From contig BPGT01000002.1 in the NCBI GenBank assembly GCA_026003175.1, positions 682,001-746,000 of the forward strand: a stretch of 64,000 bases of DNA, read 5' to 3'. Numbering within the stretch: position 1 is the stretch's first letter; every line of letters begins with the position of its first letter. The position numbers were made by a program, and so were the translations under genes. This DNA is from Armatimonadota bacterium (lineage in GTDB: Bacteria > Armatimonadota > HRBIN16). Below are positions 41,842-51,246 of the stretch, in pieces. Below the pieces are notes generated by a model that worked only from the letters and a program-made list of their open reading frames with translations, did not search any database and was not told the origin of the DNA.

Positions 41842-42307
41842 AGGACAGCTGGTCGCCACGGGGTACCGCTTCGCCATCGTGGTGAGCCGTTTCAACGAGT
41901 TTATTACCTCCAAGCTGCTAGGAGGCGCACTGGATGTGCTGGCGCGTCACGGCGTGGACACCGAGCGCGATGTGGAGGTCGCCTGGGTGCCCGGTTCGTG
42001 GGAGATCCCGCTGGTAGCCATGCGGTTTGCTCGCAGCGGACAGTACGACGCGGTGATCTGTCTGGGATGCGTGATCCGTGGGGGTACTCCCCACTTCGAG
42101 TACATCGCGGCAGAAGCAGCGAAAGGCGTTGCGCAGAGCATGTTAGAATCCGGAGTGCCCATTACTTTCGGCGTGCTGACGACCGATAACATCGAACAGG
42201 CAATTGAGCGAGCAGGCACCAAAGCGGGTAATAAAGGTGGTGAAGCCGCCATCAGCGCGATAGAGATGGCCAGCCTGATGCGCCAGTTGCCGCAGGCAGG
42301 ACGGTGA
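41825..42307 (+). CDS. ribH: 6,7-dimethyl-8-ribityllumazine synthase
   Basis: It joins the RibB product with the pyrimidine intermediate to form lumazine, the riboflavin precursor. The 160-residue protein has [36 protein letters not shown] and [20 protein letters not shown] with the catalytic His region. [20 protein letters not shown] with [14 protein letters not shown] completes the family pattern. The ATG at 41825 (after GGAGGG) gives [10 protein letters not shown]; an earlier in-frame start at 41780 lies well inside ribBA and is not needed. Confidence 0.97.
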   Translation: MPKTYEGQLVATGYRFAIVVSRFNEFITSKLLGGALDVLARHGVDTERDVEVAWVPGSWEIPLVAMRFARSGQYDAVICLGCVIRGGTPHFEYIAAEAAKGVAQSMLESGVPITFGVLTTDNIEQAIERAGTKAGNKGGEAAISAIEMASLMRQLPQAGR

Positions 42308-42313
42308 TGAGTG

Positions 42314-43444
42314 ATGTCCAGACCCTGGAGCACGGTCATCGCGTTTGTGCTTGGCTTTGCCGCCTGTGCGCTCATCCTGCGCTGGATGGGCTACCAGCCG
42401 CCGTCACAATCCAGGCAGCTGGTGTTGGCGACGCTGGATGCGCCTTCCAGACCCTTGGGCAGTATACCCGGCGCGGAGGCGGTGGCTGATGCCAGCGCGC
42501 GCATCGAGCCTGCTGTGGTAAACATCGATACGTTCGTGCGCCCGCGTCGCTCGTTACGACTGGAGGATTTCTTTGGACAGCAGGAGGCGATGCGTGGCTC
42601 CGGTTCAGGAGTGATTATCAGTCCTGACGGATACATTGTCACCAATCACCACGTGGTGCGTGAAGCGGACGAGATTGTGGTGTCGCTGGCGGATGGCAGA
42701 CGCTTTCTGGGAAAGCCTGTCGGTGCAGATGAGCAATCCGACATCGCGGTGATTAAGGTGGATGCCCGGAACCTGCCCACCGCCGAGCTGGGTGACTCCG
42801 ATAAACTGCGCGTGGGTGAGTGGGCAATCGCTGTGGGGAATCCGCTCGGCTTGGGTAGCACGGTCACCGTGGGCGTCATCAGCGCACTGAACCGGCGCAA
42901 GCTGATGGTAGAGGAGGGACGATACCTGGAGGTAGCCATCCAGACCGATGCCGCTATCAACCAGGGCAACTCCGGGGGCGCTCTGGCGAATATTCACGGA
43001 CAGCTCATCGGGATCAACACCGCTATCGCTGCACCGCCGGGAGGCGGCTCGATAGGTATCGGTTTTGCTATTCCCATCAACCATGTCAAGAAGGTGGTGC
43101 GCGATATTCTGGTGCGGGGAGGAACAGTCAAGCGGGCCAGACCGTGGATTGGCGTCTATTTCGACGCGGTGCGCCCCTCGCTGATGAAGCGCATGAGACT
43201 ACCTGACCTGAACGGTGTGGCTGTCAATGAAGTGGTGCCGGGTAGTCCTGCCGACAAAGCAGGACTGCAGGCGGACGATGTCATCCGCCGTTTCGCGAAT
43301 CGCCCGATTCGCTCCACACAGGAGCTGCTGGAGGAAATCATGAAGAGGCAGCCGGGCGACCGGGTGGATGTTGTCGTGTTGAGGAACGGCAAAGTGGTCA
43401 ACCTGTCGGTAACCATCGGAACAGCCCCGGACGTGATGCGCTAA
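42314..43444 (+). CDS. Membrane-anchored HtrA/DegP-type serine protease with PDZ domain
   Basis: The 376-residue protein has one N-terminal membrane helix (VIAFVLGFAACALILRWMGY), then a trypsin-like domain. The triad is His in IVTNHHVVREA (about 112), Asp in EQSDIAVIKVD (about 143) and Ser in NQGNSGGALANI (about 219). A single PDZ domain follows (NGVAVNEVVPGSPADKAGLQ, QPGDRVDVVVLRNGKVV). It acts in the periplasm as a quality-control protease. Starts GTG 42311 and ATG 42314 are both possible, directly after ribH. Confidence 0.92.
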   Translation: MSRPWSTVIAFVLGFAACALILRWMGYQPPSQSRQLVLATLDAPSRPLGSIPGAEAVADASARIEPAVVNIDTFVRPRRSLRLEDFFGQQEAMRGSGSGVIISPDGYIVTNHHVVREADEIVVSLADGRRFLGKPVGADEQSDIAVIKVDARNLPTAELGDSDKLRVGEWAIAVGNPLGLGSTVTVGVISALNRRKLMVEEGRYLEVAIQTDAAINQGNSGGALANIHGQLIGINTAIAAPPGGGSIGIGFAIPINHVKKVVRDILVRGGTVKRARPWIGVYFDAVRPSLMKRMRLPDLNGVAVNEVVPGSPADKAGLQADDVIRRFANRPIRSTQELLEEIMKRQPGDRVDVVVLRNGKVVNLSVTIGTAPDVMR

Positions 43445-43460
43445 CGGTGAGGTATCTGTT

Positions 43461-43910
43461 ATGGTGTCTGACGAGATAGCCCAAACAGAGATGTTGCTAA
43501 GGCTGGCGAGGCGGTTCCATCTCTCGGAGCTGGAGTGGCAGGAAGACGGGCTGCGTATCTTCATCCGGCGGGAAAGGGCAACGGTAGAAGTGCCACAGGA
43601 CATACCAGCGCCTGTTGCAGTGCCGGCAAAGACGCCCGAAGCTTCTGAGCAGGCAGTGCTCGTGGATTTATGTGCTCCGATGACCGGCGTTTTTTATCGC
43701 GCACCGTCACCGGATGCCCCACCATACGTGGAGGTAGGCGACTATGTGGAGGAGGGGCAAATCGTCTGCCTGATTGAAGCCATGAAAGTATTCAACGAGA
43801 TCCCGGCGGAAAGGTCGGGGCGCATTGTGCAGATATGCGCGGAAAGTGGACAGCTGGTGGAGCAGGGCGCCGTGCTTTTCCGCCTGGAGCCAGAGGAGGA
43901 AACTGCGTGA
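43461..43910 (+). CDS. accB: Biotin carboxyl carrier protein of acetyl-CoA carboxylase
   Basis: The 149-residue protein has a helical N-terminus, a Pro/Ala-rich linker (PAPVAVPAKTPE) and a biotinyl domain. The biotinylated Lys is in LIEAMKVFNEIPAE; LCAPMTGVFYRAPSPDAPPY is the thumb region of AccB. It carries the carboxyl group in fatty-acid synthesis. The accC partner does not follow, unlike most genomes. The stop overlaps the hom start as GTGA. Confidence 0.94.
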   Translation: MVSDEIAQTEMLLRLARRFHLSELEWQEDGLRIFIRRERATVEVPQDIPAPVAVPAKTPEASEQAVLVDLCAPMTGVFYRAPSPDAPPYVEVGDYVEEGQIVCLIEAMKVFNEIPAERSGRIVQICAESGQLVEQGAVLFRLEPEEETA

Positions 43911-45199
43911 GCAAAGAGGTCATCCAGCTAGGCATCCTGGGTCTCGGCGTAGTAGGGTCGGGAACGGTAGAGGTACTTCGGCGCAACCGCGATAGCATCG
44001 AGCGCAAGATAGGGGCGCGTCTGGAAATCCGCCGTATTGCCGTGCGCGATGTGAACAAACCCCGCCGCGTACCGGTAGACCGCTCTCTGCTAACCAACAA
44101 CGCCTACGAGGTCATCGATGACCCGCAGGTAGACATCGTGGTAGAGCTGATTGGCGGTGTGCACCCGGCAAAGGAGTATGTGCTGCGTGCACTGGAGAAC
44201 GGCAAGCCGGTGGTCAGCGCGAACAAGGAACTGCTCGCCAAAGAGGGCGCCGACATCATGACCGCAGCAGGTAAATGCCAGCTGGACTTCGCTTTTGAGG
44301 GGAGTGTCGGTGGAGGCATCCCTATCATCCAGCCGATGAAGAACGCGCTGGCTGGCAACCGTATCGAGCGGGTAATGGGCATCGTCAATGGTACCACCAA
44401 CTACATCCTCACAAAGATGGCTGAGGAGGGTGCCGATTTTGACCAGGCTTTGAAGGAGGCTCAGGCGCAGGGCTATGCGGAAGCCGACCCGAGTGCAGAC
44501 GTGAACGGACATGACGCCCAGTACAAGATAGCCATCCTTGCCTCTATTGCCTTCACCGCTCGCGTGAAGGTGGACGATGTATATTGCGAGGGTATTACCA
44601 GAATTACTCGCGCCGATATGGAATGGGCAAAGCAGCTGGGTTACGCGGTGAAACTAGTAGCGATCGCGCAGGAGGTTTCGGCAAAGGCGGTGCAGGTGCG
44701 CGTACATCCAGCGTTGTTGCCCCTGTCGCATCCTCTGGCAAGCGTGCGCGATGTGTACAATGCTATCATGGTGCGCGGCGATGCCGTAGGTGATGTGATG
44801 TTCTACGGACGCGGCGCAGGTAGCCTACCGACCGGTAGCGCGGTGGTGGGGGATATTATCGACGTTTCGCGCAACCTGCTGTTCGGCTCCACGGGGCGCG
44901 TTGGTTGCACCTGCTTTGACCAGCGATACGTGGTTCCTATCGAGCAGATCGAAACCAGCTACTATGTGCGTATGCGTGTTCAGGACCGCCCGAATGTATT
45001 GGCGCAGGTAGCTGGGGTGTTTGGTATCCACAATATCAGCATCTCTTCGGTGGTACAGCGACAGATTAACCCACAGGAGGCGGAAATCGTGTGGATTACC
45101 CACCGCGCGCAGGAAGGCGCGATACGCCATGCTACCGCCGAGATACGACGGTTGCCTGTTGTGATGGACGTGTGTAACACCATTCGCGTGGAAGAATGA
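43907..45199 (+). CDS. hom: Homoserine dehydrogenase
   Basis: It reduces aspartate semialdehyde to homoserine for threonine and methionine. The 430-residue protein has the NAD(P) site LGILGLGVVGSGTVEVL. KPVVSANKELLAKEG, GSVGGGIPIIQPMKNALAGN, VMGIVNGTTNYILTKMAEEG and ADPSADVNGHDAQYKIAILA follow. A C-terminal ACT domain (VRMRVQDRPNVLAQVAGVFG) suggests feedback control. The GTG at 43907 follows GAGGAGGAAAC and overlaps the accB stop; an upstream ATG at 43835 in this frame would lie inside accB. Confidence 0.96.
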   Translation: MSKEVIQLGILGLGVVGSGTVEVLRRNRDSIERKIGARLEIRRIAVRDVNKPRRVPVDRSLLTNNAYEVIDDPQVDIVVELIGGVHPAKEYVLRALENGKPVVSANKELLAKEGADIMTAAGKCQLDFAFEGSVGGGIPIIQPMKNALAGNRIERVMGIVNGTTNYILTKMAEEGADFDQALKEAQAQGYAEADPSADVNGHDAQYKIAILASIAFTARVKVDDVYCEGITRITRADMEWAKQLGYAVKLVAIAQEVSAKAVQVRVHPALLPLSHPLASVRDVYNAIMVRGDAVGDVMFYGRGAGSLPTGSAVVGDIIDVSRNLLFGSTGRVGCTCFDQRYVVPIEQIETSYYVRMRVQDRPNVLAQVAGVFGIHNISISSVVQRQINPQEAEIVWITHRAQEGAIRHATAEIRRLPVVMDVCNTIRVEE

Positions 45200-46269
45200 A
45201 GCTGATAGACCGCATGTTGCTGTCGGAGCTGCTGGTGCCCTTCCTTGCGGGCACGCTGGCTGTGGTGCTGATGCTCATCGGCAACATGCTGTTCTTCTAT
45301 GCGGAGGTGCTTTTCTCCAAAGGCGTGCCGGTGCTTGCCGTCGCCCAAATGATTGTCTACCACACCCCCTTCCTGCTGGTGCTCACTCTGCCAGTGGCGA
45401 CGGCGCTATCGGTATCGCTGGCGGTGAACCGTCTGGCAAGGGATTCCGAAATCGTGGTGCTGCGCAATGCTGGTGCCAGCCTCTGGCGTATTTTTTTGCC
45501 CCTGCTGGTAGCGGGAATGGTGATTTCTGTGGTAAACTTCTGGCTTGAGGAGACGGTGGTTCCACACGCCGAGCGACAGTTCCGCCGTGTACGCGACCGC
45601 ATCTTCCTGATGCAGACCGCGCCATTGTTTCGCTCGAACGTGGTGTTCAAAGTGAGTGACTACGCTTTTTACATCGGGATGGTGGAAAATGTACAGGGCA
45701 ACCGCGCACAGTTGCGAGACGTTCAGGTGTGGGAGATGCCTGTATCCGGCTATGCGCGCACGATACTGGCGCCGCGCGCGGTGTACGATGACGGGATATG
45801 GCGATTCTACGATGCACATGTGCACATCTACGGGAAGGATGGCTTCGCGATTGATGCGCACACCGCCGGAGAAATCACCATTAACCTGAGGGTCGCACTG
45901 GAGGAGTTGCTCAGCCCGCCGGCGCCAGAGGAAACCAACGCGACAGAGCTGTACCGTCAGGCACGAGAATTAGAAAAAGCAGGACTGCCTGCGACACGGC
46001 TGTGGGTGGGGTACTATTTCAAGTACTCTATTCCCTTTGCGTGTGCAGTGTTTGCTTTGTGCAGCGCGCCTCTGGCATTGACCTTTGCGCGTGCGGGCAG
46101 TTTTATGGGAGTATTGCTGGCGATTATCCTCGTATTCCTGTTCTGGAACACCCTGCTGCTGGCACGGCTTCTGGGTAATCAGGGGTTCTTGCCACCGGCG
46201 GTCGCCGCATGGGCGCCGAATGCCCTGTTCGCTGCCGGGGGATTGTTCATTTTGTGGCGACTGGAGTGA
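45196..46269 (+). CDS. LptF/LptG-family permease (YjgP/YjgQ)
   Basis: The 357-residue protein begins MKLIDRMLLSELLVPFLAGT and has LPVATALSVSLAVNRLARDS with EIVVLRNAGASLWRIFLPLL, the signature of LptF/G. A periplasmic beta-jellyroll domain lies between helices 3 and 4, followed by three C-terminal helices. LptF and LptG move lipopolysaccharide from the inner membrane with LptB. Only one family member is in this window. Its presence supports an LPS-bearing outer membrane. It overlaps hom by ATGA. Confidence 0.9.
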   Translation: MKLIDRMLLSELLVPFLAGTLAVVLMLIGNMLFFYAEVLFSKGVPVLAVAQMIVYHTPFLLVLTLPVATALSVSLAVNRLARDSEIVVLRNAGASLWRIFLPLLVAGMVISVVNFWLEETVVPHAERQFRRVRDRIFLMQTAPLFRSNVVFKVSDYAFYIGMVENVQGNRAQLRDVQVWEMPVSGYARTILAPRAVYDDGIWRFYDAHVHIYGKDGFAIDAHTAGEITINLRVALEELLSPPAPEETNATELYRQARELEKAGLPATRLWVGYYFKYSIPFACAVFALCSAPLALTFARAGSFMGVLLAIILVFLFWNTLLLARLLGNQGFLPPAVAAWAPNALFAAGGLFILWRLE

Positions 46270-46272
46270 GAG

Positions 46273-48969
46273 ATGAGCCGTTTGAAATCCAAAGCACAGA
46301 ACGCGCCGGCGGTGGCACCGCAAGATGTTCATGACGCTCCGTCCAGCGGTAGCATCATGGCACATCACCTGCGCGAGGACTGGGTGCAGACACTGGCTGA
46401 GATGCAGGATGCTCGCGAGATAGGGCAGTGGATTGTGGAACAACGCGAGCAGCTGATGCGCAACATACAGCCTCTACAAGACGGACTGGGTGCCTGCCGT
46501 TCTTTTACCGCTCTTGCCGATGCAGTGGTGCGACGGCTGTTCCAGCTGGCTATCCAGCGCGCACACGTCGCACATCCACCGGAGATCGCTGTGGCAGCAA
46601 CAGGCGGGTACGGACGCATGGAACTGTCACCGCATTCGGACATCGACATCACCTTTATCCCCGAACACGACGGCGACGCTACCACCGACCGTATCATCCG
46701 CGAGATGTTTCGCCTGCTGATGGACGTGATGATGGAGTACGGGCGCCTGAAGGTGGGCTATGCCTACCGGCTGATTGAGGACTGTGCCACATTAGACCAT
46801 ACTACCCAGACCACGCTGGTGGACGCCAGACTGGTGACAGGGAGCCATCACATCTTCGCCCGCTTTCTGGAGGAGTTCTGGGTGCACTTCAACCCCACCG
46901 ATTTCCTGTTCCGCAAAATCATGGAGCGGCGTCAGATGCGCACCCGCTATGGCACAACGCCCTATATGGTGGAGCCCAACGTCAAGGAAGGAGCCGGTGG
47001 ACTGCGGGATATTCACCTGATACGCTGGCTGGGGGCAGGCTGGGCGGGGCTGCCAACGGCCGGGGAGTGGGAACAACTGGTAGCTCGCGAGTGGCTGACA
47101 CCGGAGGATGCCGACCGTCTGGTTCAAGCGCAGGAGTTCTTGCTGCGCGTGCGCAACCACCTGCACATTTTGGCTGGGGAGCAGAGGGACGTCCTGACCG
47201 CTGCCAAACAGGAGCAAATCGCCGAGCGACTGCAATACCGTTCGCACAACCACACGCCGGCTGTAGAGCAATTTATGCATGATTACTATCTGCATGCCGC
47301 CGCCGCACACCGCATCTGCGAGGAAGTCATACAGCGCGTAGAGCAGGGGCGGCACGTGCTGGGCATCGGACTGGATTGCGAACGGAAAGAGGTCATCCCG
47401 GCACAAAACCTATTGCAACGCGAAGACCCTGTGTGGATGGTTTGGGCGGTGCGTTTGGCGCAGGAGTACGAACTGCATCTCAGTGTCCCCCTGCAACGGT
47501 TGATGCGTCAGACTGTACAACAAAAACCGGTTACCCATGACCCCAAACATCTTGCAGAGACGTTCCTTTCCATCCTTCGTGCTCCTAGCGGGGTAGCGCG
47601 TGCTTTGCGGCAGATGGCAGACACCGGCGTGCTGGGGTGGATCCTGCCGGAGTTCGAAGCAATCCGCACGCTGATACCTTATGACCCGTCGCACGATTTC
47701 ACGGTAGGCGAGCATACCCTGCGCGTGGTAGAGAACATCGAGGCGTTGAACACGGTTACCGACCCCAACTACGCTGACTATCGGCGCATCTTTCAGGAGA
47801 CACCGCATCGGGAGATACTATATCTTGCTGCACTGCTGCACGACGCAGGCAAAGCGAATCCGCAGATCGAGCATGCCGAAGCGGGAGCGCAGCTGGCGCA
47901 AGAGGTGGGTGGGAGACTATACCTGAGCGAAGACGCTATCGCCGACCTCGTGTTCCTGGTGAAGTACCACTTGCTCATGGCAGAAACCTCACGCCTGCGT
48001 GATCTCAATTTAGATGAAACCATACGCGATTTTGTCCACATTGTCGATACTGTAGAGCGACTGAACATGTTGTATATCCTCACATACGCCGACACCCATG
48101 CGGTTGGCAGTGGGCAGTGGACGGAGGTCAAAGCCGCTTTCCTGCGCGAGCTGCACCGCAAAGCGGAGCGGTTCCTGATGGCTTCGGAAGCGGTAGAACA
48201 TGCTCCGCCAGACATTGGTCGGTTCCGGCGCAGGCTGGCGAAGGAGCTGAGCCTGGAAAACCTGCCTGAGGACCTGGTCACACGCCACCTGAACCAGATG
48301 CCAGCAACCTATCTACTCAACACGCCGCAGGAGCAAATTGGCTTGCATATCCGCATGGTGCAGGAGGCGATTAAAGGCGTACCGCAGCTCGCTTTCCAGA
48401 CCCCGCCTGACGCCTCAGTGACCGAGCTCACTGTCTGCGCGATCGACGACCCCGAGCCGGGCTTGCTGGCGAAAATCGCGGGAGTGTTGTACGCGGGGCA
48501 GGTGGCGGTACACGCGGCGAACGTGTTCACCCGCGCCGGGGAAATCAAAATCGCACTGGATACCCTGTGGGTAGACTATCGCGGGCGTCCCATTCCGCCC
48601 TCCAAGCGAGCGGAGATAGAAGAAAACATGGTGTCGGTGCTGACGGGGGAGATGTCTGTCGCCGAACTGCTTCAGCAGCGCAGGCGTGTGGAACAAAGCC
48701 GCCCCGAGCTGGTGAGCCTGGTCATCCACCATGACCTGTCAGAGCAGTTCACCGTTATTGAAGTGCGCACCACCGAGCATATTGGGATGCTATACTGGGT
48801 ATGCCGCGCGTTGTCGCAGCTGGGGTGGAACATCCATAGCGCCAAGCTCAGCACGTGGGCGGGCAAGGCGGTGGGCGTTTTCTACATCACCGATGCCGAA
48901 GGGAACAAAATCCGTGCGGACGCCCAGAGGCTGAGGGACGCTCTCGCGGAGGGAGCAGGGTCACTGTAA
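46273..48969 (+). CDS. glnD: [Protein-PII] uridylyltransferase/uridylyl-removing enzyme
   Basis: GlnD senses glutamine and modifies PII proteins. The 898-residue length and domain order fit: a nucleotidyltransferase domain with GGYGRMELSPHSDID, a GlnE-like region with VKEGAGGLRDIHLIRWLGAG and an HD domain (FTVGEHTLRVVENIEALNTV, YLAALLHDAGKANPQIEHAE). Two ACT domains end the protein (DPEPGLLAKIAGVLYAGQVA, TTEHIGMLYWVCRALSQLGW). All key motifs are present. It starts 3 bases after the LptF/G gene. No glnB is adjacent. Confidence 0.96.
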   Translation: MSRLKSKAQNAPAVAPQDVHDAPSSGSIMAHHLREDWVQTLAEMQDAREIGQWIVEQREQLMRNIQPLQDGLGACRSFTALADAVVRRLFQLAIQRAHVAHPPEIAVAATGGYGRMELSPHSDIDITFIPEHDGDATTDRIIREMFRLLMDVMMEYGRLKVGYAYRLIEDCATLDHTTQTTLVDARLVTGSHHIFARFLEEFWVHFNPTDFLFRKIMERRQMRTRYGTTPYMVEPNVKEGAGGLRDIHLIRWLGAGWAGLPTAGEWEQLVAREWLTPEDADRLVQAQEFLLRVRNHLHILAGEQRDVLTAAKQEQIAERLQYRSHNHTPAVEQFMHDYYLHAAAAHRICEEVIQRVEQGRHVLGIGLDCERKEVIPAQNLLQREDPVWMVWAVRLAQEYELHLSVPLQRLMRQTVQQKPVTHDPKHLAETFLSILRAPSGVARALRQMADTGVLGWILPEFEAIRTLIPYDPSHDFTVGEHTLRVVENIEALNTVTDPNYADYRRIFQETPHREILYLAALLHDAGKANPQIEHAEAGAQLAQEVGGRLYLSEDAIADLVFLVKYHLLMAETSRLRDLNLDETIRDFVHIVDTVERLNMLYILTYADTHAVGSGQWTEVKAAFLRELHRKAERFLMASEAVEHAPPDIGRFRRRLAKELSLENLPEDLVTRHLNQMPATYLLNTPQEQIGLHIRMVQEAIKGVPQLAFQTPPDASVTELTVCAIDDPEPGLLAKIAGVLYAGQVAVHAANVFTRAGEIKIALDTLWVDYRGRPIPPSKRAEIEENMVSVLTGEMSVAELLQQRRRVEQSRPELVSLVIHHDLSEQFTVIEVRTTEHIGMLYWVCRALSQLGWNIHSAKLSTWAGKAVGVFYITDAEGNKIRADAQRLRDALAEGAGSL

Positions 48970-49172
48970 GAGGAGATTTGCGAATGCTTATTGAAACTAA
49001 ATTACAATGTGTTATGGAGCAGTCGCGAGAGTGAGCATCCATTCCCAAATACGGGTTAATTGAACCGCTGGCGGCAACGACATCCTGGAGACAACATCGG
49101 GCTATATCGGCATGGAAACCGAGCTGTTTCTTTCGAGCATCAGTGTACCCTAAACCATAGGGAGGTGACACG

Positions 49173-50420
49173 ATGCGATACCGAATTGCCTGCTGGATAC
49201 TATTGCTCGGATGGCTCATCGCCGGGTACGGCTACGCACAGATTCACGGCGGTGCCGAGACGGCACAATTTGAACCCGGCGATATGGTCATCTATCAGGA
49301 AGACCTTTCGGGCACGCCCATCGGCGCCCAGGTAGAGGGCTGGGAGATCGTCCGGGGAAGCTACGAGGTGGCGGAGTTCCTAGACCGGCGCTGGTTCCGT
49401 CCGCTGGAGCGGGATACTCGCATTCTTCGGGCCCTCCCCTTCCCGCAGGATGTTTCCGTGGAGTTTACCACCTACCTTTCTGCCGAAGCAGGCGCTCATC
49501 TCAGGCTGTTTCTCTACACGGCGCGCGACTTGGAGCGGGAACGCATGGGCCCCGATGGTCCTTCACAGCTCTACCTGATCGTAGGACGGGGCTACCATCC
49601 GGACCACGACTTTGTCCATCTCCGGGTGTACGATCCGACGCAGCGCCGCTATCAGGATGTGGTCACGCCTGGCTCATACAAATTCACGCCGAATCAGCCG
49701 CACCGGATAGCGCTGCAGGTCCGCGGTGGGCAGCTACAGCTCTTCGTGGACGGCACGCGGGTAGCCCTCACGCCTTTCCGTCCCGAAGCGCCTCTGGTGG
49801 CCATCGGGTTCATCTTTGGTGGTGGTGGGCACGAACTGCCCTACAAGGACCGCCCGGCGCTCTTGGACGCTCTCCGCATCGCCGGCTACAGCCGACCCGT
49901 CGGACGCGCCACGGGCGGCGTCTTCCTCTACTGGATGTTCCCCGGAGGGCAGGAAAACCTGCCCCGGCTCCAGGCGGCGCAGAGCCAGACCTTTAATTCA
50001 AGTACGGCCCTGTTTGCCGTCAGTGGTGAGCCCCGCACGATGGAGGGCACGCTCGTGCCGATTGACCTTCCCGCCAACCCCTTCGCCCCGGGTGAGGTGC
50101 GGGTGCGTGCCGAAGGGCAGGCATGGCAGGAGTTCGTTCGGCGCCTGCAGGCGGACCTTCCCGCCGTGCGCGAGGCGGGGGGCGGATTGGTCATCGTCGG
50201 CGACGGGGGCGATGGGCGCACGGAGCAGGAGAGCCGACTCCTTGCCAACCAGCGCGCGATCGCCTTTGCCGCCTGGCTGGCGCAGCAGGGCATCGGCAAT
50301 CCACAGAATCTGCTGGGCATCGTGATCAACAACGGCGGATACAGAGGCATCATGGTCGTGGCGAATAACGGCGGATACCGTGGCATCATGTCGCTCCGGA
50401 TAGAGCAGCGGAAGCAGTAA
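49173..50420 (+). CDS. Secreted protein of unknown function with a LamG/concanavalin-like domain
   Basis: No firm family. The 415-residue protein has a signal peptide (to about GYAQ). Residues about 30-235 read as a beta-sandwich of laminin-G/concanavalin type (VEFTTYLSAEAGAHLRLFLY, HRIALQVRGGQLQLFVDGTR). The rest (about 250-400) has a helical stretch with GGLVIVGDGGDGRTEQESRL and ANQRAIAFAAWLAQQGIGNP. This resembles the start of OmpA-like domains, where N-QR-A-x(3)-YL is common, but the match is loose. The C-terminus repeats NNGGYRGIM twice. GGGAGGTGACACG precedes the ATG. Flanking gaps (48970-49172 and 50421-50582) hold no genes that I can see. Confidence 0.6.
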   Translation: MRYRIACWILLLGWLIAGYGYAQIHGGAETAQFEPGDMVIYQEDLSGTPIGAQVEGWEIVRGSYEVAEFLDRRWFRPLERDTRILRALPFPQDVSVEFTTYLSAEAGAHLRLFLYTARDLERERMGPDGPSQLYLIVGRGYHPDHDFVHLRVYDPTQRRYQDVVTPGSYKFTPNQPHRIALQVRGGQLQLFVDGTRVALTPFRPEAPLVAIGFIFGGGGHELPYKDRPALLDALRIAGYSRPVGRATGGVFLYWMFPGGQENLPRLQAAQSQTFNSSTALFAVSGEPRTMEGTLVPIDLPANPFAPGEVRVRAEGQAWQEFVRRLQADLPAVREAGGGLVIVGDGGDGRTEQESRLLANQRAIAFAAWLAQQGIGNPQNLLGIVINNGGYRGIMVVANNGGYRGIMSLRIEQRKQ

Positions 50421-50560
50421 GGATGGTGAAATAAAGTTATAGGCGGTTCGCTGGTCCTGCGGGGAAATCTCTGGGTCCAACACTGGCGGTTGGGGCGGCT
50501 TCTGCTGGAGAAAATTAGGGCGCGTCGATAGCCAGCACAGCTGGTTTCGTTTCAAGGGGA

Positions 50561-50574
50561 ACGGCTTTAGCCGT
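50561..50574. repeat. Short palindrome ACGGCTTTAGCCGT
   Basis: A near-perfect hairpin (ACGGCT/AGCCGT) just past the stop of the Uma2 gene. Such CGGCTTTAGCCG hairpins often mark ends of IS200/IS605-type or REP elements, and it could also end transcription. No transposase is seen. Confidence 0.4.
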
Positions 50575-50582
50575 GAACAATC

Positions 50583-51206
50583 TCAAAACCACCCCCACGC
50601 CTTCAGTACCTCCTGCATCGGCGGGCGTTGCCATAACCATTCTACCCGTATCCAGAACCCCTCAACGGCAGTGGAGTGGTATTCTCCCTCACTGCCGACA
50701 AACGCAGGATGGTAGATGCCCTGCGGGCTGAGCACGTGCAACTCTACCTGCTTGCGGTCGGGGTCTACGATCCAGTACTCCTTCACACCTGCCTGCTCGT
50801 ATTCATAGTACTTCTCGCCGCGGTCGCGTGCACGGCTATCGGGACTGATAACCTCTACGACCAGGTCAGCCGGACCGTTCAGGAAATGCTTCTGAATCAG
50901 GTGGACGCGGGCTGCAGAGACGAAGAAGATGTCTGGAGAGCGTCCAGGCAGGTCCGGTCCGCTTTTCATCTGGAATGGCTCATCCAGCACGACCCCAAGG
51001 CTTTTCATGCTAACATGGCTTGTCAGTAGTGTTTTGAGATACATTGTTACCAGCTCATGCTCGATACCTACGGGGCTCATGATTTGCACCTCTCCATCTA
51101 CCCATTCCGCCCAGGTGTCCTCGTCCAGCCATTGCAGGAACTCTTCGTAGCTGATTCTGCGCTGGGGCAGGGGACGGGCGGAGGCTGATTGGGGCGTTGT
51201 CGCCAT
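50583..51206 (-). CDS. Uma2-family (DUF820) endonuclease-like protein
   Basis: The 207-residue protein has the Uma2 pattern: YEEFLQWLDEDTWAEWVDGE, GIEHELVTMYLKTLL, SPDIFFVSAARVHL, PADLVVEVISPDSRARDRGE and KYYEYEQAGVKEYWIVDP. The PD-(D/E)XK core residues are Asp in SPDIFF, Glu in VVEVIS and the following Lys. These proteins are expanded in cyanobacteria and many thermophiles; the biological role is unknown. No mobile element is adjacent. Confidence 0.88.
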   Translation of the reverse strand: MATTPQSASARPLPQRRISYEEFLQWLDEDTWAEWVDGEVQIMSPVGIEHELVTMYLKTLLTSHVSMKSLGVVLDEPFQMKSGPDLPGRSPDIFFVSAARVHLIQKHFLNGPADLVVEVISPDSRARDRGEKYYEYEQAGVKEYWIVDPDRKQVELHVLSPQGIYHPAFVGSEGEYHSTAVEGFWIRVEWLWQRPPMQEVLKAWGWF

Positions 51207-51246
51207 TGTGCTTCACCTCCGCCCGTTATTATAGCGTATTCTGAGG

